NCBI GenBank assembly: GCA_963693315.1
Contig: OY856186.1
Coordinates: forward strand, 382,018,215 to 382,082,214
Direction of reading: 5' to 3'
DNA length: 64,000 bases
DNA from: Diogma glabrata
Taxonomy: Eukaryota > Arthropoda > Insecta > Diptera > Cylindrotomidae
Position numbers and translations under genes: made by a program
Shown: in pieces, positions 12,340 through 24,699 of the stretch
Layout of the letters: every line of letters begins with the position of its first letter
Numbering within the stretch: the stretch's first letter is position 1
Notes under the pieces: model-generated
Seen by the model: the letters and a program-made list of their open reading frames with translations, nothing else
The model's database searches: none
Told to the model about the DNA's origin: nothing

Positions 12340-13065
12340 ATGATTTCTCGTTTTAAAAATAAAAGTCTTACTAAATTTTTATTTCAATTTTTTTTTAAAC
12401 AATGCAGTGAATCATCTCTCAAGGATAGTCTCTCACAGTTTGAAAGAAATGCTAAACAACTTGGATTATGCATCAACCCCGACAAAACTAAAGTTTTATC
12501 AACATCTAGGAACATACCTCTCGGAAATCTGGATACTGACGACTATGTCTGTAATAAAATCGTCAAATGACATGGAGGCAAATATTGAAGCCCGTGACTC
12601 TGCTCCATACACAGTTTTCTACGCATACTCTATAAACTTCTGCGATCAAAACATCTTTCGCGGTCATGTAAGACCACACTTTACAAAACATTCATTTGAC
12701 CTGTACTTACCTTTGGAAGTAAAAGCTGGACACTGACTTCCTCCGACTGTAGAATTCTATCAACATTCGAGAAGAAGGTCATACGAACAATTTATCATCC
12801 ATGAAAAGTTGGTAAAAATCAGAATAACATTCGAATGAATCACGAAAGCAGACATCATCTTGGAGGCGAAAAAGAGCGTCCCAACAACAACCCAGCTGGT
12901 GCTCGTTGGAGAGGTAGACCTGGTTGACGTGATGACATCACCCAAGACCTTCGTGATATAGGATGTCGAAACTGGGGTTGAATAGTCATAAAACGAGATG
13001 AATGGTAGCTGATTGTACAAACGGCAAATTCGTTCATGGGATGTAATCGCCAGAGATAAAGAGAG
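12340..13065 (+). pseudogene. LINE reverse-transcriptase C-terminal fragment
   Basis: The frame at 12340-12570 has SSLKDSLSQFERNAKQLGLC followed by INPDKTKVL, the RT segment after the catalytic box. Frameshifts follow. Further motifs are readable: a DCRILSTFEKKVIRTIYHP-like stretch near 12750-12800, and WRGRPG, DDITQDLRDIGCRNWG and KRDEWR near 12910-13015. The GRP...DDI...NW...DR..W pattern is the C-terminal tail common in RTE/CR1-type insect LINEs. Endonuclease and palm are missing and there are at least two stops in the tail, so it is a dead fragment. Confidence 0.75.
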
Positions 13066-13319
13066 AATCATCTATTTAACTAAAACCATTTAATTATTTT
13101 AAGGGTTCAAACTAAGTTTTTGAGGGTGTGGATGCTTTTTACATAATTTATCTTTTCATCCATTTATTAAATATTTGTTTTTCTATCACTTTTATTATTA
13201 TTTTATTCAGCTCATACACCGTGTCAGAAAAAATTCATGATATAGGGCCAAAGAAATTTTTTTTTCATGGAAATACTTATTACTTATAATTATCTTTGTT
13301 CAACTATATATACTGTTAG

Positions 13320-15215
13320 TCAAGTAAAATTAGCTTCAAAATCCGTAAAACTTCTAAGTCCTCAGAGACAGCTCCGATTTTGATGATTTTTTTTTAAAAT
13401 GTGTGTTTTTATATATTATTTGAAATCAGGAACATTACAATGTGCGCAATTAAATATTTATATTGTTTAAACAATATAAACAAAATGTATGAACAAATTA
13501 TTTTTTTTTTAAATTTATGCAATAAAAGAATTGTTAAGTTCAAATTTATAGAAAATTTCATTTAATAATAACATAAAAATATGGTATTATAAGAGTAGCA
13601 AAAGATGCACATGCTATGTCTAACTTCTGTAGACATTTGTCATTAATAAAGAGACTTCGCTGAGTTTTACGAACAGATACGTTTTCCGCTTCGAATTCTT
13701 TGAACCTTGTCCGATTAACATGAAATTTGGTGAGTAGTTTAAAAATGGCTCAAGAAACGAAAGTGGCATAGCGCTGATGTGTCCTTTTATCCTGAGGTGG
13801 ATTCCACCCCTTCTAGAGGGTGGAATATTTTTCACTCAAGTTAACCCCAAAAATAGATAAAAGAACATATTTGAAGTATAAAATGTCGTATAAGGTTTTT
13901 TCGATAGATCGATATTTTTCGAGTTATTCGCGATTGAAAACTTATATTGTTCGTTGAAAAATGCATGGTTTTTGATAGTTTTTCGAAAATAACTCTTAAA
14001 CTTAGCGTTCTATCAAAAATTTGGTAACCAACAAAAAAGAAACCTAAAAAAACTAAAAGATTGTTGTTTTTATGAGGGTTGTAAGTCCAAAATGAAGCAA
14101 GTTATGGCTCAATGACGAGACATTTTTTTTAACGACTTGGTTCGAAGAATTCAACGTTAAATAACGGAAAAGCAATGCATTTTTCGAACAAAACTGCCAT
14201 ATTTTTTTGTAATGACTGGAAAGACCTTTAAAGTGGGCACCAGTTCAAGTTGTTTGCATTAAAAAAACCAAATTACGATGCGGGCATCTCGAATTCAAAA
14301 TAGAAACTCAGCGTTAAAATCTCGGTCATTCCCAATAGAATTTATATTGACCATAGCCCCTTTACAACTAGCTGTATTTTAGTGTTACCTATGTGATCTC
14401 GAAGTTTTGCTAGATTAAAATACGTATTTTCTGAAAAAAGTTTGATAATAATGAAAAATGAATTTTCAAATTTCCTAAGAAAGCACCTTCTGTTCAAAAT
14501 AACTCTAAAACTAACAAATATACGTAAAAAACTATTCCAGACAAAAACGTAGGTTTTTTAACCAAAAATTGGTTTTATTTTGTTTTCTGTGGGATAAAAA
14601 ATTCCAAAGATGTAACTGTTTCAAGTTTGCATTATAGTGCACGGATCACTCCTTTCGAGCCGTTCAACCCTTAACAATTTGAAGGTGAAGGGTTTAGGCA
14701 CGTTGGAATATATATCATCTTATAGCCTTGGAAGTACTCATAAATCGAGTTTTTAATGGAAGTTGTTACTTTAAAATTGAGAGAGTTATGTTACTATGAA
14801 TCGTACATGTTTAACTCATATAATTTAAATTATAGATGAAAATAAGACTTAATTTTTTTTTGTGGGGTTATGGAAATGCTATTCATTATATGGGGACTTC
14901 TTTACACTTTAATCATCGAATTTAAATTGTCGAATTTCCAGAATTTAGAATTATATATTATCATATTTAAATGTAAAATAAATAAAAAAACATTTATAAT
15001 TGTTTACAATTTTTTCTTACAATATTCGTATAATTTAAAGCTTTTAAAAATTAAAAAAGAAAAATAAACAAATTTTTTAAATTATACCATTTAAAAGTTA
15101 ATAAATACCGGGACAAAATTTTTTGTCTCCATAAATTATGTTTTTTTTATTTAAACAATATAAATATTTAAAAGCGCACATTGTATTGTTTCTGATTTCA
15201 AGTAATTTCAAGTAC
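13320..15215 (+). mobile_element. Non-coding long-TIR element, copy 1 (right end truncated)
   Basis: It begins with the segment AGCTTCAAAATCCGTAAAAC, then AAGTCCTCAGAGACAGCTCC, and runs to about 15215. The whole length matches the inverse strand of 31006-33230. The right end carries the inverted counterpart of the left terminal repeat (gcgcacattgtattgtttctg) but stops about 100 bases short of a full terminus. No coding capacity is seen; the small open frames here are noise. Confidence 0.8.
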
Positions 15216-15800
15216 ACACATATACACAGATACACACACAACGGTCGATTATTCATATAAATGCATAACTTTTCATCAACAGTCCGATTATTCTTTTCAA
15301 TAATGCCATATATGTTACCAATGGGAGATTATAAACAACTAATTTGATTTGTTGAAGTGCAACCCACAAATATGAAGTAGTTTATGTAAATAGAGATGAA
15401 AATATAAGTTAAAATTTTATTTGTAGAGTTAGCTTCGCACAATCGCACAGTTTAGCCCAAAACAAAAAAAAAACGGTTGGCCCAGCAATGTTCATGCTAA
15501 CGATGGGAACCATATCATTAAAGCTATGTCGATTTTATTTTTAAATTTATTTGTCAGCTTATAAAAATGAAAATCGTGCTCGGATAAAGTATAACAAATC
15601 GTATATGGAAATAGAAACAGAAATAATGTAAAATATTGTATATGTAATAACAAGAAATATTGTAAATATTATAACAATATTATAGATTGCTGACATTTTT
15701 TTGTAGAAGCTGCATTTTTTTCCGTTAAACTTCCATTATTTGTGCTATCAGGAACCTTGTAACGGAAATAACTTAATCCTGTTATCAACTCAAAACATAT
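15216..15800. other. Intergenic; short CA-rich run at its start
   Basis: A CA/TACA-rich patch at 15212-15242 is followed by ordinary AT-rich sequence. No gene seen. Confidence 0.4.
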
Positions 15801-16500
15801 CGTCGCTTTAATAATGAAACAACGTATTCGCAAAAGTGTAGTTTCGAGATAATTGAATTAAAGATTTTTCGATTTTCTGATTTTCGTAAACTCGGCAGCA
15901 CAATTGAATGAATAAAGATATTGGAAAAAAAATTTATACCAATTAATCTTGACTAATTTCCCCACAGCATATTAAAATTTCACTTTAGTACGTGCTGGCT
16001 TTTCTACCTAAAAAGAGGTGAAAAGTCAATCAGGTACCTTATACGTTATTTCATATTTCATATACGTTATTTCATTTTGCATGGAAGGACGATTAAGCCT
16101 AAAACTAATTATTATTGAAATAACACATAATATTCTTACAATTTTTTATTTATATGAACCGGCATATCATGTAGTAATGAATGATGCTTATACAATATTT
16201 TAGATTTACCATTTCGTGTGGCGATCGTAATGTATGTAAAGTATACGACACTGATTTTACCCAAGTTATTATTCTGTAGGAATTGAAATATCGTACATGC
16301 ATTTACGCTGTTTCAATATTTAACCAAATTCAAATTTGCATGTACGTTAATTAACAATATATTAATTTTCACCCCCAGTTATAAAAAAATTGGAAAATGT
16401 TAAAATGCCACTTTATAGACATCCTTATGGGGAATGCAGCGCACCCATTATATAAAAACAACGTATATATGGCATACGTTATTTCATTATTAAAGCGACG
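15801..16500. mobile_element. MITE family with 28-bp TIR, copy 1
   Basis: The ends are CGTCGCTTTAATAATGAAA (15801) and its inverse at 16482-16500. The TIR extends to about 27-28 bases with one mismatch. A second copy lies at 58534-59208 in the same orientation with most of the interior alignable, including the stretch ctacctaaaaagagg. The interior has no intact gene; the 61-codon frame at 16018-16203 is not conserved in copy 2. Target duplication is unclear. Confidence 0.85.
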
Positions 16501-17414
16501 ATATATTAAATCTCACCATTAGTTATCATTTCCTTTTTGGTCCTTCACATTTTCCAACAATAGATTATTGCTAATAAATGACTAAATCACATAAAATAAT
16601 GCACTAATTAAAATTTAAATAAATATAAAACATATAAATATTATGTGTCTACTCCTACCATGCCAATTTACAACCTGCAGATTTATTTACGGAAAGAAAC
16701 AATAATCAAGGCTTTAATTATAGGTTCATTCACCCACACATAGACATCCGTGCATACACGCACATATACACACACTCACGCACCCATTCATACATACATA
16801 CACACCCTCACATATATATATTAAAAATGACACCCCATATCTTGTACAGATCCCACTCCCGTAGTTCAATTTAGTCGCTCATCCTGATCCAGTTCATAGA
16901 TTGGTAAGTTCAGCAATCTGGATCACGACGACGTTGTAAAAATTGTTATAATCCAACTTGTTGATGATAGCAGTGATCTTCTTCTTTTATTTCTTGCCGG
17001 AAATGTATCGAAATACTCAGCAGGTATGCTGATGACAACGTATAACCACACCCAAAAAATGGCTACCCCAGAAATGTATCTAGATAGTCAGCACACGAGA
17101 TGCAATCGTAGCATGCGGTAAGGTATCTAATGTAAATTATAATTTACCTTCCCGCCTTATTCACTGGGTCTCTGCACCCTAATGCAAGGGTTAACAAAGA
17201 GATATCACAAAGATTCGGGTGTAGATATAAGTGTTACTGCATTATCACATCTATTTGAAACATTATCTCAACAAGCAATTGATATAATTTATTTCAGATT
17301 TTTATTAGGTAACAGTTTTTTTGGTTAAATTTTGTTTTATTTTTCACATATATTGTTTTATTTTTCACATATATATTTACAACTATCATTTATCACAGTT
17401 CAAAAAAAAATACG
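16501..17414. other. Intergenic with CA/TACA low-complexity tract
   Basis: At 16725-16825 there is an impure tract of ACAC, CATACATA and TATATA. No coding evidence elsewhere in the interval. Confidence 0.5.
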
Positions 17415-17770
17415 GCTATTATCACAGCTTTTCACATTATTTTTACAAAAAAATACAATTAATAGTTACCATTATATTATAATTTAGTCTATGGTTTAGT
17501 TTCATCGGTTTTAATATTATTATTAAGTAAAATGTTACACAAGAAAAATTTCCACGTATAGACGTCAATCAAAGCAAAAACTAAAAACGGTTGCTATTAT
17601 CACAGCTTTTCAACATTAGTTTCATAAAAAAATACAATTAATATTTACCATTATATTACAATTTAGTCTATGGTGTAGTTTTTTTTGGTTATTTTATTAT
17701 TATTAATTGAAATATTAAACACCAAAGAATTCCACGTATTGACGTCAACCAAAGCAAAAAACCAAAAACA
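17415..17770. repeat. 178-bp tandem duplication
   Basis: Two head-to-tail units (17415-17592 and 17593-17770) share gctattatcacagctttt at the start and caaagcaaaaac near the end. Identity is roughly 85 %. Each unit contains an Asn/stop-rich non-coding AT sequence and a gacgtcaa motif. Confidence 0.75.
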
Positions 17771-18104
17771 ACTGTCAACTTTTTAGACATAAAATCGAAT
17801 AAGAGGCACTCTATATCTTTAACCACATATTTATAGTTAAAGTCACGCCGCTTTTAAACAATAACAAATCGATAAACATGATAAGTTGTTTATTGGATAT
17901 TCTCTTTCGTTAAATATGTGTACCCACTAAAGAGTCTACACTATTAACTTGTACTAAAACTGGAAACGAATTATAAACAGAAATATTGATTACGAAAGGA
18001 TTGTAGGAAATTATATTTTATTTTCATTATGTTTTTCTTTCAAGAAAAGGGATAAAAAAGACCACTTCCAATGTTCATGGCATTACGATAAATGAGAAGT
18101 AACC

Positions 18105-18600
18105 TATTTTTTTTTTTTTTTAATAAGAAGTGTTGTGTAGTAGGAATTACAAAATGTGTCACAAAAACACATAGATACCTTTTACGACTTAGGTCCCACA
18201 ACAGCATGCGTCTTGAGGTATAGGTGGACGCTTTTTTTAAATCTTTGTGGATTGAAGGCACTCGAGACTATTGATTCGGGCAAAGCATTTCATGTGTACG
18301 ATGTACGCACAAAGAAATCTCTTTGCATTCTATTACTATGACAGTGAGTAATCTCGACAGTTCGACCGCCCGCACAAACCGATTGACGAGTAAAACGGGG
18401 AAAAACATATGTCTGAGGCATTATGGACCTGATTTCATCCGAGCACTGCTGGTGACGATATTTATAAAAAACAACAAGATCAGCAACAGTGCGACGATGT
18501 TGCAGGGAATCAAGACCTAATGTTAAATCTCGATCACCAACAATTCGTATAGCTTGCTTTTGAACAGAGTCCAAAAGAGCCAGGATATCTTGAGTTTTTT
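18105..18600 (-). pseudogene. CR1/Jockey-like LINE, 3' end of RT with poly(A)
   Basis: Read on the minus strand from 18600: ILALLDSVQKQAIRIVGD, then LDSLQHRRTVADLVVFYK, then the C-rich and Arg-rich stretch to FFVRTSYT at 18290. In the same frame a TGA replaces the usual Trp before NALPESIVSSAFNPQRFKKS and the terminal LKTHAVVGPKS stop. The pattern (SVQ..AIR..., HRR...L..FYK, NALP) is the C-terminus of CR1/Jockey RTs. A 3' UTR and a long A run (18108-18121 as T on the plus strand) follow. It is 5'-truncated and carries one nonsense change. The open plus-strand frames at 18156-18520 are shadows. Confidence 0.8.
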
Positions 18601-20095
18601 TTCCTGTCCTTATGGGAAATATGGTGATGTCAAGTTAAGGATATTGCATAACTGTTCCATAATAAATTCAAACGGAAAACATGGTAATAGACGACTTCGA
18701 ATTGACTATAAGAAATCATGTTTGAGAAGGGCGAAAATAACTACGAAAGTTTTTGTCCATGCAAATTTAATGCGCGTAGGAAAATAGTGCGGCTCCAAAT
18801 CACGAGAAATGAATAACAGCCTCATTACAGAATTTATTATTACTTTTGTTCCTGTACAAAAGCTTTCAATTGATTTTTAATTAAATTATGTGGCAACGTA
18901 TGCGGCAACAACTTTCCCTACACAAACGATGCTTCTAAGTTTTACATAAAATATAGATCGGTCTTAACATTGCAAATATAGTTAGCCCTATTTGTATCAC
19001 TGTATCATTTTCATTTTCTTACTTTCTAAAACGAGTCTTATGAATAAGTTATTTCAACACATAATAAGAATGTACACACATTCTAAAAATTTATGCTAAT
19101 CTCTGTGTTATCACTCATATTTTCTTATCCATAGCCATAATATAATAGCCGTGAGTCTGTCCTCTTGACGGTCGTACGTTTAAATTGCATTATGGGCAGA
19201 GCGATGAATTGAGATGCTATAGGTCAAGGGTTCTATTCGTGGTACATATTTTTGTTGTTTTTTATAATTTGTAATTCATTACATTAAAATTATTGTTTTT
19301 TTAATCATAAAAATTTCGTTTTACGAATTTTAAATTGATCGATAATGTAGTTTTTTAAAGTTATTGCGACTGTCATGTCCCGTTTTGTTCAAATTAATTA
19401 TCATTTCGATATTAACGATAAAAGCAAGTATTTTTCTAGCAGGTAGTGCTAAAAATCATATATGTATTGGTTTTCTAACTATTATTTTCCATAACTTCAT
19501 TCCTGTGAAATAAAATAAGGAAAGATGCTATTTCATTTTCTTTTTATTATTATTTTCAACAGTTTGTACTTGCGCCTTGGCATTCGACAATATATTTCGT
19601 ATAAAAATTTGCAGTACACAATGTATTTTTATAAAAAATTTTTACTCACAATGTATTTTTATAAAATTAGTTAAATACAGAATAGATTAGAAGATGTTGA
19701 ATTGTTGTAAATACGGGTATCAAAACCGGATGAAAAAAGGAAGAGCGAGATGGTGTGCGGAAAAATTGAGGGTGGAGCCAGCAGCATACCCCCTAGTATA
19801 GATATACAACTGATGGAATCATCACAGAATATTATTCTAACTCTACAAAATAAAGTTAAAATGAAATGAAATCAAAACTAAATTGTTTTAATATATTATA
19901 TATACTGTTAAAATTAAAAATTTAATTTATAAAAATGTTGTTTGTTTATTTTTGCTCCAAATTATGTTCATGAAATTTTTCTAGGTCTAGTGTTACCTTT
20001 CGTGTAAAGCGTTTTCTCCTTAAATAAAACCCAACTTTTCTTATGAATTTCGACCTGCTAATCATGAATATCATATTCATTGTTTTTGGTTAGCT
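18601..20095. other. Intergenic stretch
   Basis: No gene supported. A weak tRNA/SINE-like patch occurs near 19150-19250 (a GGTTCTATTCG sequence resembling a pol III B box) but is not strong enough to call. Confidence 0.35.
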
Positions 20096-20099
20096 CTTG

Positions 20100-21560
20100 T
20101 TTTTGAGGTATTCGTGCAAAATTTCGGTGCAAAAAAATGTTATTCCGGTTTTTGGATCGCATATTTTACAAAACAAACAAATTAAATATATTAATGAAAC
20201 AAATACATAGCAAATATGCTAACAAACATTTTGAGCTATATTTTGTAAAAATAATGATTCTGGAAGTTACACTCGAAAAAGTTGAAAAAATAGACAAATT
20301 CACGTTTTTTTTATTTTTTGATTGTAATTTTTTTTTGAAAAACACAAATTTTGGTGCAGTTTGCACCAAGTTATTCAAGTTTTTCCAAAAAAGTCAAAAC
20401 TTCAAATTTGGAGGAAAAGAATAGCTGGCTTTTTGGTGTCTTTTTGTCGAGAATAATTTAAATTCTGGAACATAATTTATTTACTATATATATGAGTTGT
20501 TATAAACATTTTTGAATTAAAACTACAAGCTATTTTGAGTTTTCCTTATTTAAACTAACTTTCCAATTAGATATAGGTAATTGTCGTTATAGTTCTGAAA
20601 TCAAAATTTGGAACAACAGAAAGCATTTGTTAGCTCTATTTTATAACTATTCTATAACTCCGGCGAGAAATCTCCCCCCATCCACACAAAATGCAGTTTA
20701 TCTTTATGGTACTTTAAATAACAATTTAAAGTACAAACGTTACCATTTACAAAACTCGTCTATATTTTTAGAGAAAATGTGATGACGCACTTAAAACTTT
20801 AAATCGATTATTTAACCCTTGCGCTGTGCTCCCACTGGCACCTGGTCGTAACACAACGTCAAATGAACATTTTCTTCGTTGTACCATCTTGAACGTGTTA
20901 AGTACACATAACTATTTTTCGGCATCCAAGGTTTATCTTCATTCAATTATATGGTGAAGTAATGAAGATATGCTGATGTTTTAAATGGTGTGATTTTTTT
21001 AATAGAATGAATTTGGACTATTTTGACCCTTGAAACTTCTTCATGACACTATTTAAATAAATTTGACTTTACACTTGAGTTTTTTAAAATAATTTCTAAC
21101 CGATGTTTGAGAATGAATTAGACTTAGAAATAAACGCAGTTAAAATAAAGAAAACTCAAAATAGCTCGTGAAAAGAAAATTTTTTTTTTCAAATTTTGAG
21201 TTTTGACTTTTTTGGGAAAACTTGAAAAAATTGGTGCAAACTGCCACAACATTTGTGTTTTTTAGCTTAATAGAAAGAAAATGAATTTACCATAGGCTCC
21301 AAGATATTGAAAAAATTTACAATCATTGTTTGTTCTAAAATAATGGCGTTGAATATAAAAAATTTTTTCAGAAAACGTCAATTTTTCAATTTTTTCAGGT
21401 GTAACTTCCAGAACTCTTGATGGATTTTTACAAATAGCTCAAATAGTTTGTTAGCATATTTGCCATGCATTTGTTTCATTAATATATTGAATTTGTTTGT
21501 TTTTGTAAAATGTTAGAACCAAAAACCTGAATAATTTTTTTTTTCACCGAGAAAATTGTT
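20100..21560. mobile_element. Fold-back element with ~450-bp imperfect inverted arms
   Basis: 20100-20570 is repeated inverted at about 21090-21560. Matching landmarks are ttttacaaaacaaacaaatt / tgtttgtttttgtaaaat, tttggtgcagtttgcacc / ggtgcaaactgcc, and aagctattttgagttttcc / gaaaactcaaaatagct. About 520 bases separate the arms. No transposase was found. The opposing open frames at 20137-20424 and 20166-20378 are artefacts of the AT-rich arm. Confidence 0.75.
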
Positions 21561-21564
21561 TTAG

Positions 21565-23130
21565 GCTTAACATTTTTTTAACATAACGGCCCAAGCTTGG
21601 ACTGATGTCCTGGAGCCAAGTTTAGAGCCAAATAAAGTTGGTAACATTCAAGTCGAACACCTTTTATAAAACAAATCAACACCCATTGTGCTCAGATTTT
21701 ATAAAAAAAAACCTACGCATAAAATGCATGGATAGAAACTTCTTTTCTTCAATTTGAAAAAACTGTACTTGCACGGTGGTCTGTACCGCTATATTTGTCC
21801 ATAACCGCAATTTAGTGTAAGGTCACTTGAACAAAATATGGTTCGTGCTTTAAGCATCAAGGAATTAAAAAATATAAAACATTAACCAGAGTTGATTTTA
21901 TGACCAGAATATTGCTTCATGCCCTCATTTTGACCAAAATATATATCTTAATAATCAACGGCATGGTTTAGCCAAAAATATCGTTACGAGATCTTTACTG
22001 ATAATTTTATTTTGAGATAACGAAATTAAATTAAGGAATGTTTTTATTTGTTTGCTTCAGATTTGTCATGACTTTGAACAAAGTATTTCACATTCACAAA
22101 ATAAGTTCAATTTAAATAATTGAAATTGGAATAAGGAAAAGTATGTTCACCGTTTATATGCTTATAATTAATCATTACTGTTTCACTTTTCAAAGTTAAT
22201 ATAAGTTTTTGTTTTAATTTTCTATAAATTTATACTATAAGTTTACATAATTGTGTGAGTTGGTTTTAAAATTTTGTTGGGCAAAAAATATGCTATTGCT
22301 TCGTCTTTGATAATTTGTAGACGAAATGTATTACATAATTACGATAGTTAGGAACAATTGTTTAATTTACCTACAATTTAAGCAAAAAGACAATGAAGTG
22401 TTGGTACCCTGTAATCAGCATAAACTTCAATTTCTATTTCTATGTAAATTAAAACGAACAATATCTTTTATAATTAAATTTACTATTTGTAGATTTATTT
22501 TAGGGTGTATCTGTATACACGTAAGCTATGGATACTGGTTTAGAAAAATAAATCACGTTTTTGAATTAATTAGAATTTTATGAGCAATTATACTAAAGTA
22601 ACTAAGTGAATCAATAGAATGTTTTCAATTCGAACGCATATCACAATAAACATTATGATTCAATGTTAACTTAGTTAGGCTATGAAAATGTTAAAAAATC
22701 GTGTTAAAATAAAACTAAAATAAAAAATGCACTAGAATTTAAATTGAATAAAACCAAAACTGCTAACATTTTTTAAGAAAGCCGTTTAAAGTAAGCAACT
22801 GATGAATGATGATGAAATTTTAAACAATTATCACCTCGTTGGCAAAAATCGTGTCTATCAGAAATGGATTTGAATCAGTGGTACTGATGTGTACATACTC
22901 GAACCTCCGAATATAACACCAAACATAAAAAGTTGAGCTTCTTTGGAATAAACTGAAAATTTTTTTGAGAGGAACCCATACATGCTTTTGAATTGGACAC
23001 ATTCAAATGATTCTCTTTGTTAATTGAAGTCAATTGTTCACAATAATCCTAATTAATTCAAATCTTAAAATTATTATAATTAATATTTAACCCTGTTTGC
23101 CGTTGAAAAAAGTTATTACAGTCAAATTAT
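21565..23130. other. Intergenic stretch
   Basis: No gene supported. A ~75-base segment around 22855-22930 recurs inverted at about 56160-56235 (shared core accactgattc.aatccattt), suggesting a dispersed repeat of unknown type. Confidence 0.4.
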
Positions 23131-23133
23131 TAG

Positions 23134-23276
23134 TAAATTCTTTTCTAACTGTATCGAACAACTTCCAATACCGAATTATCGAAGTTTATAATCTTTTGTA
23201 AAAAGTGCAATACAAAAAATACAAATTTCGATAATTCAGTGTCGGAATTTGTTCGGTACAGTAGAAAAGAGTTCAT
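23134..23276. repeat. Hairpin-forming inverted repeat
   Basis: The left arm ttcttttctaactgtatcga (from 23139) and following ~60 bases are mirrored by tcggtacagtagaaaagagtt ending near 23274, with ccgaattatcga / tcgataattcag in the middle. Only ~20 bases lie between the arms. It may be a small MITE or a hairpin transcript. Confidence 0.6.
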
Positions 23277-23516
23277 TATATTACTGCGTATCAGTCACTT
23301 TTAACAACTATTGTCTTTGATGACAGATTTGAACACTTGAAACACTTTTTTTAATATACATATGTTTAATTGCTCTTTGTTAAAATTATTTAATTATTTA
23401 TTTCAACCAATTCAGTTGTTTTAGTTCAACCGAGCGCTTCTATTATAATCCGTCTTGCATTAAAAAACCGTTCGTTACAAAAGGATTGATTGCAACGATT
23501 AATACCAAAATTTTGG

Positions 23517-24690
23517 TGTTTTTGTAATTTTGTATTTTGTATTTTTGTATTTTTGTATCTTTGTATCTTTGTATTTTTGTCTTTTTGTAGTTTTGTATTT
23601 TTGTGTTTTTGTATTTTTGTATTTTTGTATTTTTGTATTTTTGTATTTTTGTATTTTTGTATTATTGTATTTTTGTATTTTTATATTTTTGTATTTTTGT
23701 ATTTTTGTATTTTTGTATTTTTGTATTTTTGTATTTTTGTATTTTTGTATTTTTGTATTTTTGTATTCTTGTATTTTTGTATTTTTGTACTTTTTTGTAT
23801 TTTTGTATTTTTGTATTTTTGTATTTTTGTAGTTTTGTATTTTTGTATTTTTGTATTTTTGTATTTTTGTATTTTTGTATATTTGTATTTTTGTATTTTT
23901 GTATTTTTGTATTCTTGTATTTTTGTATTTTCGTATTTTTGTTTTTTTGTATTTTTGTATTTTTGTATTCTTGTTTTATTGTATTTTAGCAATTTTTGTA
24001 TTTTGGTATTTTTGTATTTTTGTATTTTTGTATTTTCGTGTTTTTGTATTTTTGTATTTTTGTATTTTTGTATTTTCGTATTTTTGTATTTTTGTATTTT
24101 TGTATTTTTGTATTTTTTTTTGTATTTTGTATTTTTGTATTTTTGTATTTTTGTATTTTTGTATTTTTGTATTTTTGTATTTTTGTATTTTTGTATTTTT
24201 GTATTTTTGTATTTTTGTATTTTTGTATTTTTGTATTTTTGTATTTATGTATTTTTGTATTTTTGTATTTTTGTATTTTTGTGTTTTTTTTGTAGTTGTG
24301 TATTTTTGTATATTTTTTTTTTGTATATTTGTATTTTGGATTTTGGATTTTTGTATTGTTGTATTGTAGTGTTTTTCTATTTTGGTTTTTTGTATTTTTG
24401 TATTTTTGTAATTTTAAATTTTTGTACTTTTGTATTTTTGTGTTTTTGTATTTTTGTATTTTTGTGTTTTTGTATTTTTGGATTTTTGAATTTTTGTGTA
24501 TTTGTACTTTCGTATTTTTGGATTTTTGTATTTTTATAATTTTGTATTATTGTATTTTTGTATTTTTGTGTTTTTGTATTTTTTATTTGTTTGTATTTTT
24601 GTTTATTTGTAGTTTTTTGTTTAATTGTTTTATGTATTTTTGTTGTTTTGAATTTTTGTATGTTTCTTTTTCGTATTTTCTTATTTTATG
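23517..24690. repeat. (TTTTTGTA)n array, about 1.2 kb
   Basis: About 145 copies of the 8-base unit TTTTTGTA run for nearly 1.2 kb, purest at 23600-24290, decaying at both edges with one-base length changes. Because 8 is not a multiple of 3 and the unit lacks stops, all three plus frames stay open and read the same cyclic FLYFCIFV peptide. The minus strand reads KYKNTKIQ. These long frames (including a 349-codon one) are therefore not genes. Confidence 0.95.
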
Positions 24691-24699
24691 TTAGGTTAA

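Noticed and set aside
16018..16203. A 61-codon frame with a hydrophobic profile
   Set aside because: It lies inside the 28-bp-TIR MITE and is disrupted in the second copy.
19150..19255. tRNA- or SINE-like patch with a B-box resemblance (GGTTCTATTCG)
   Set aside because: The A box is poor, no cloverleaf could be drawn, and no second copy or A tail was seen in the window.
22326..23002. Frames at 22326-22583 and 22820-23002
   Set aside because: Low-complexity hydrophobic translations of AT-rich sequence; no motif, and the second overlaps a dispersed repeat.
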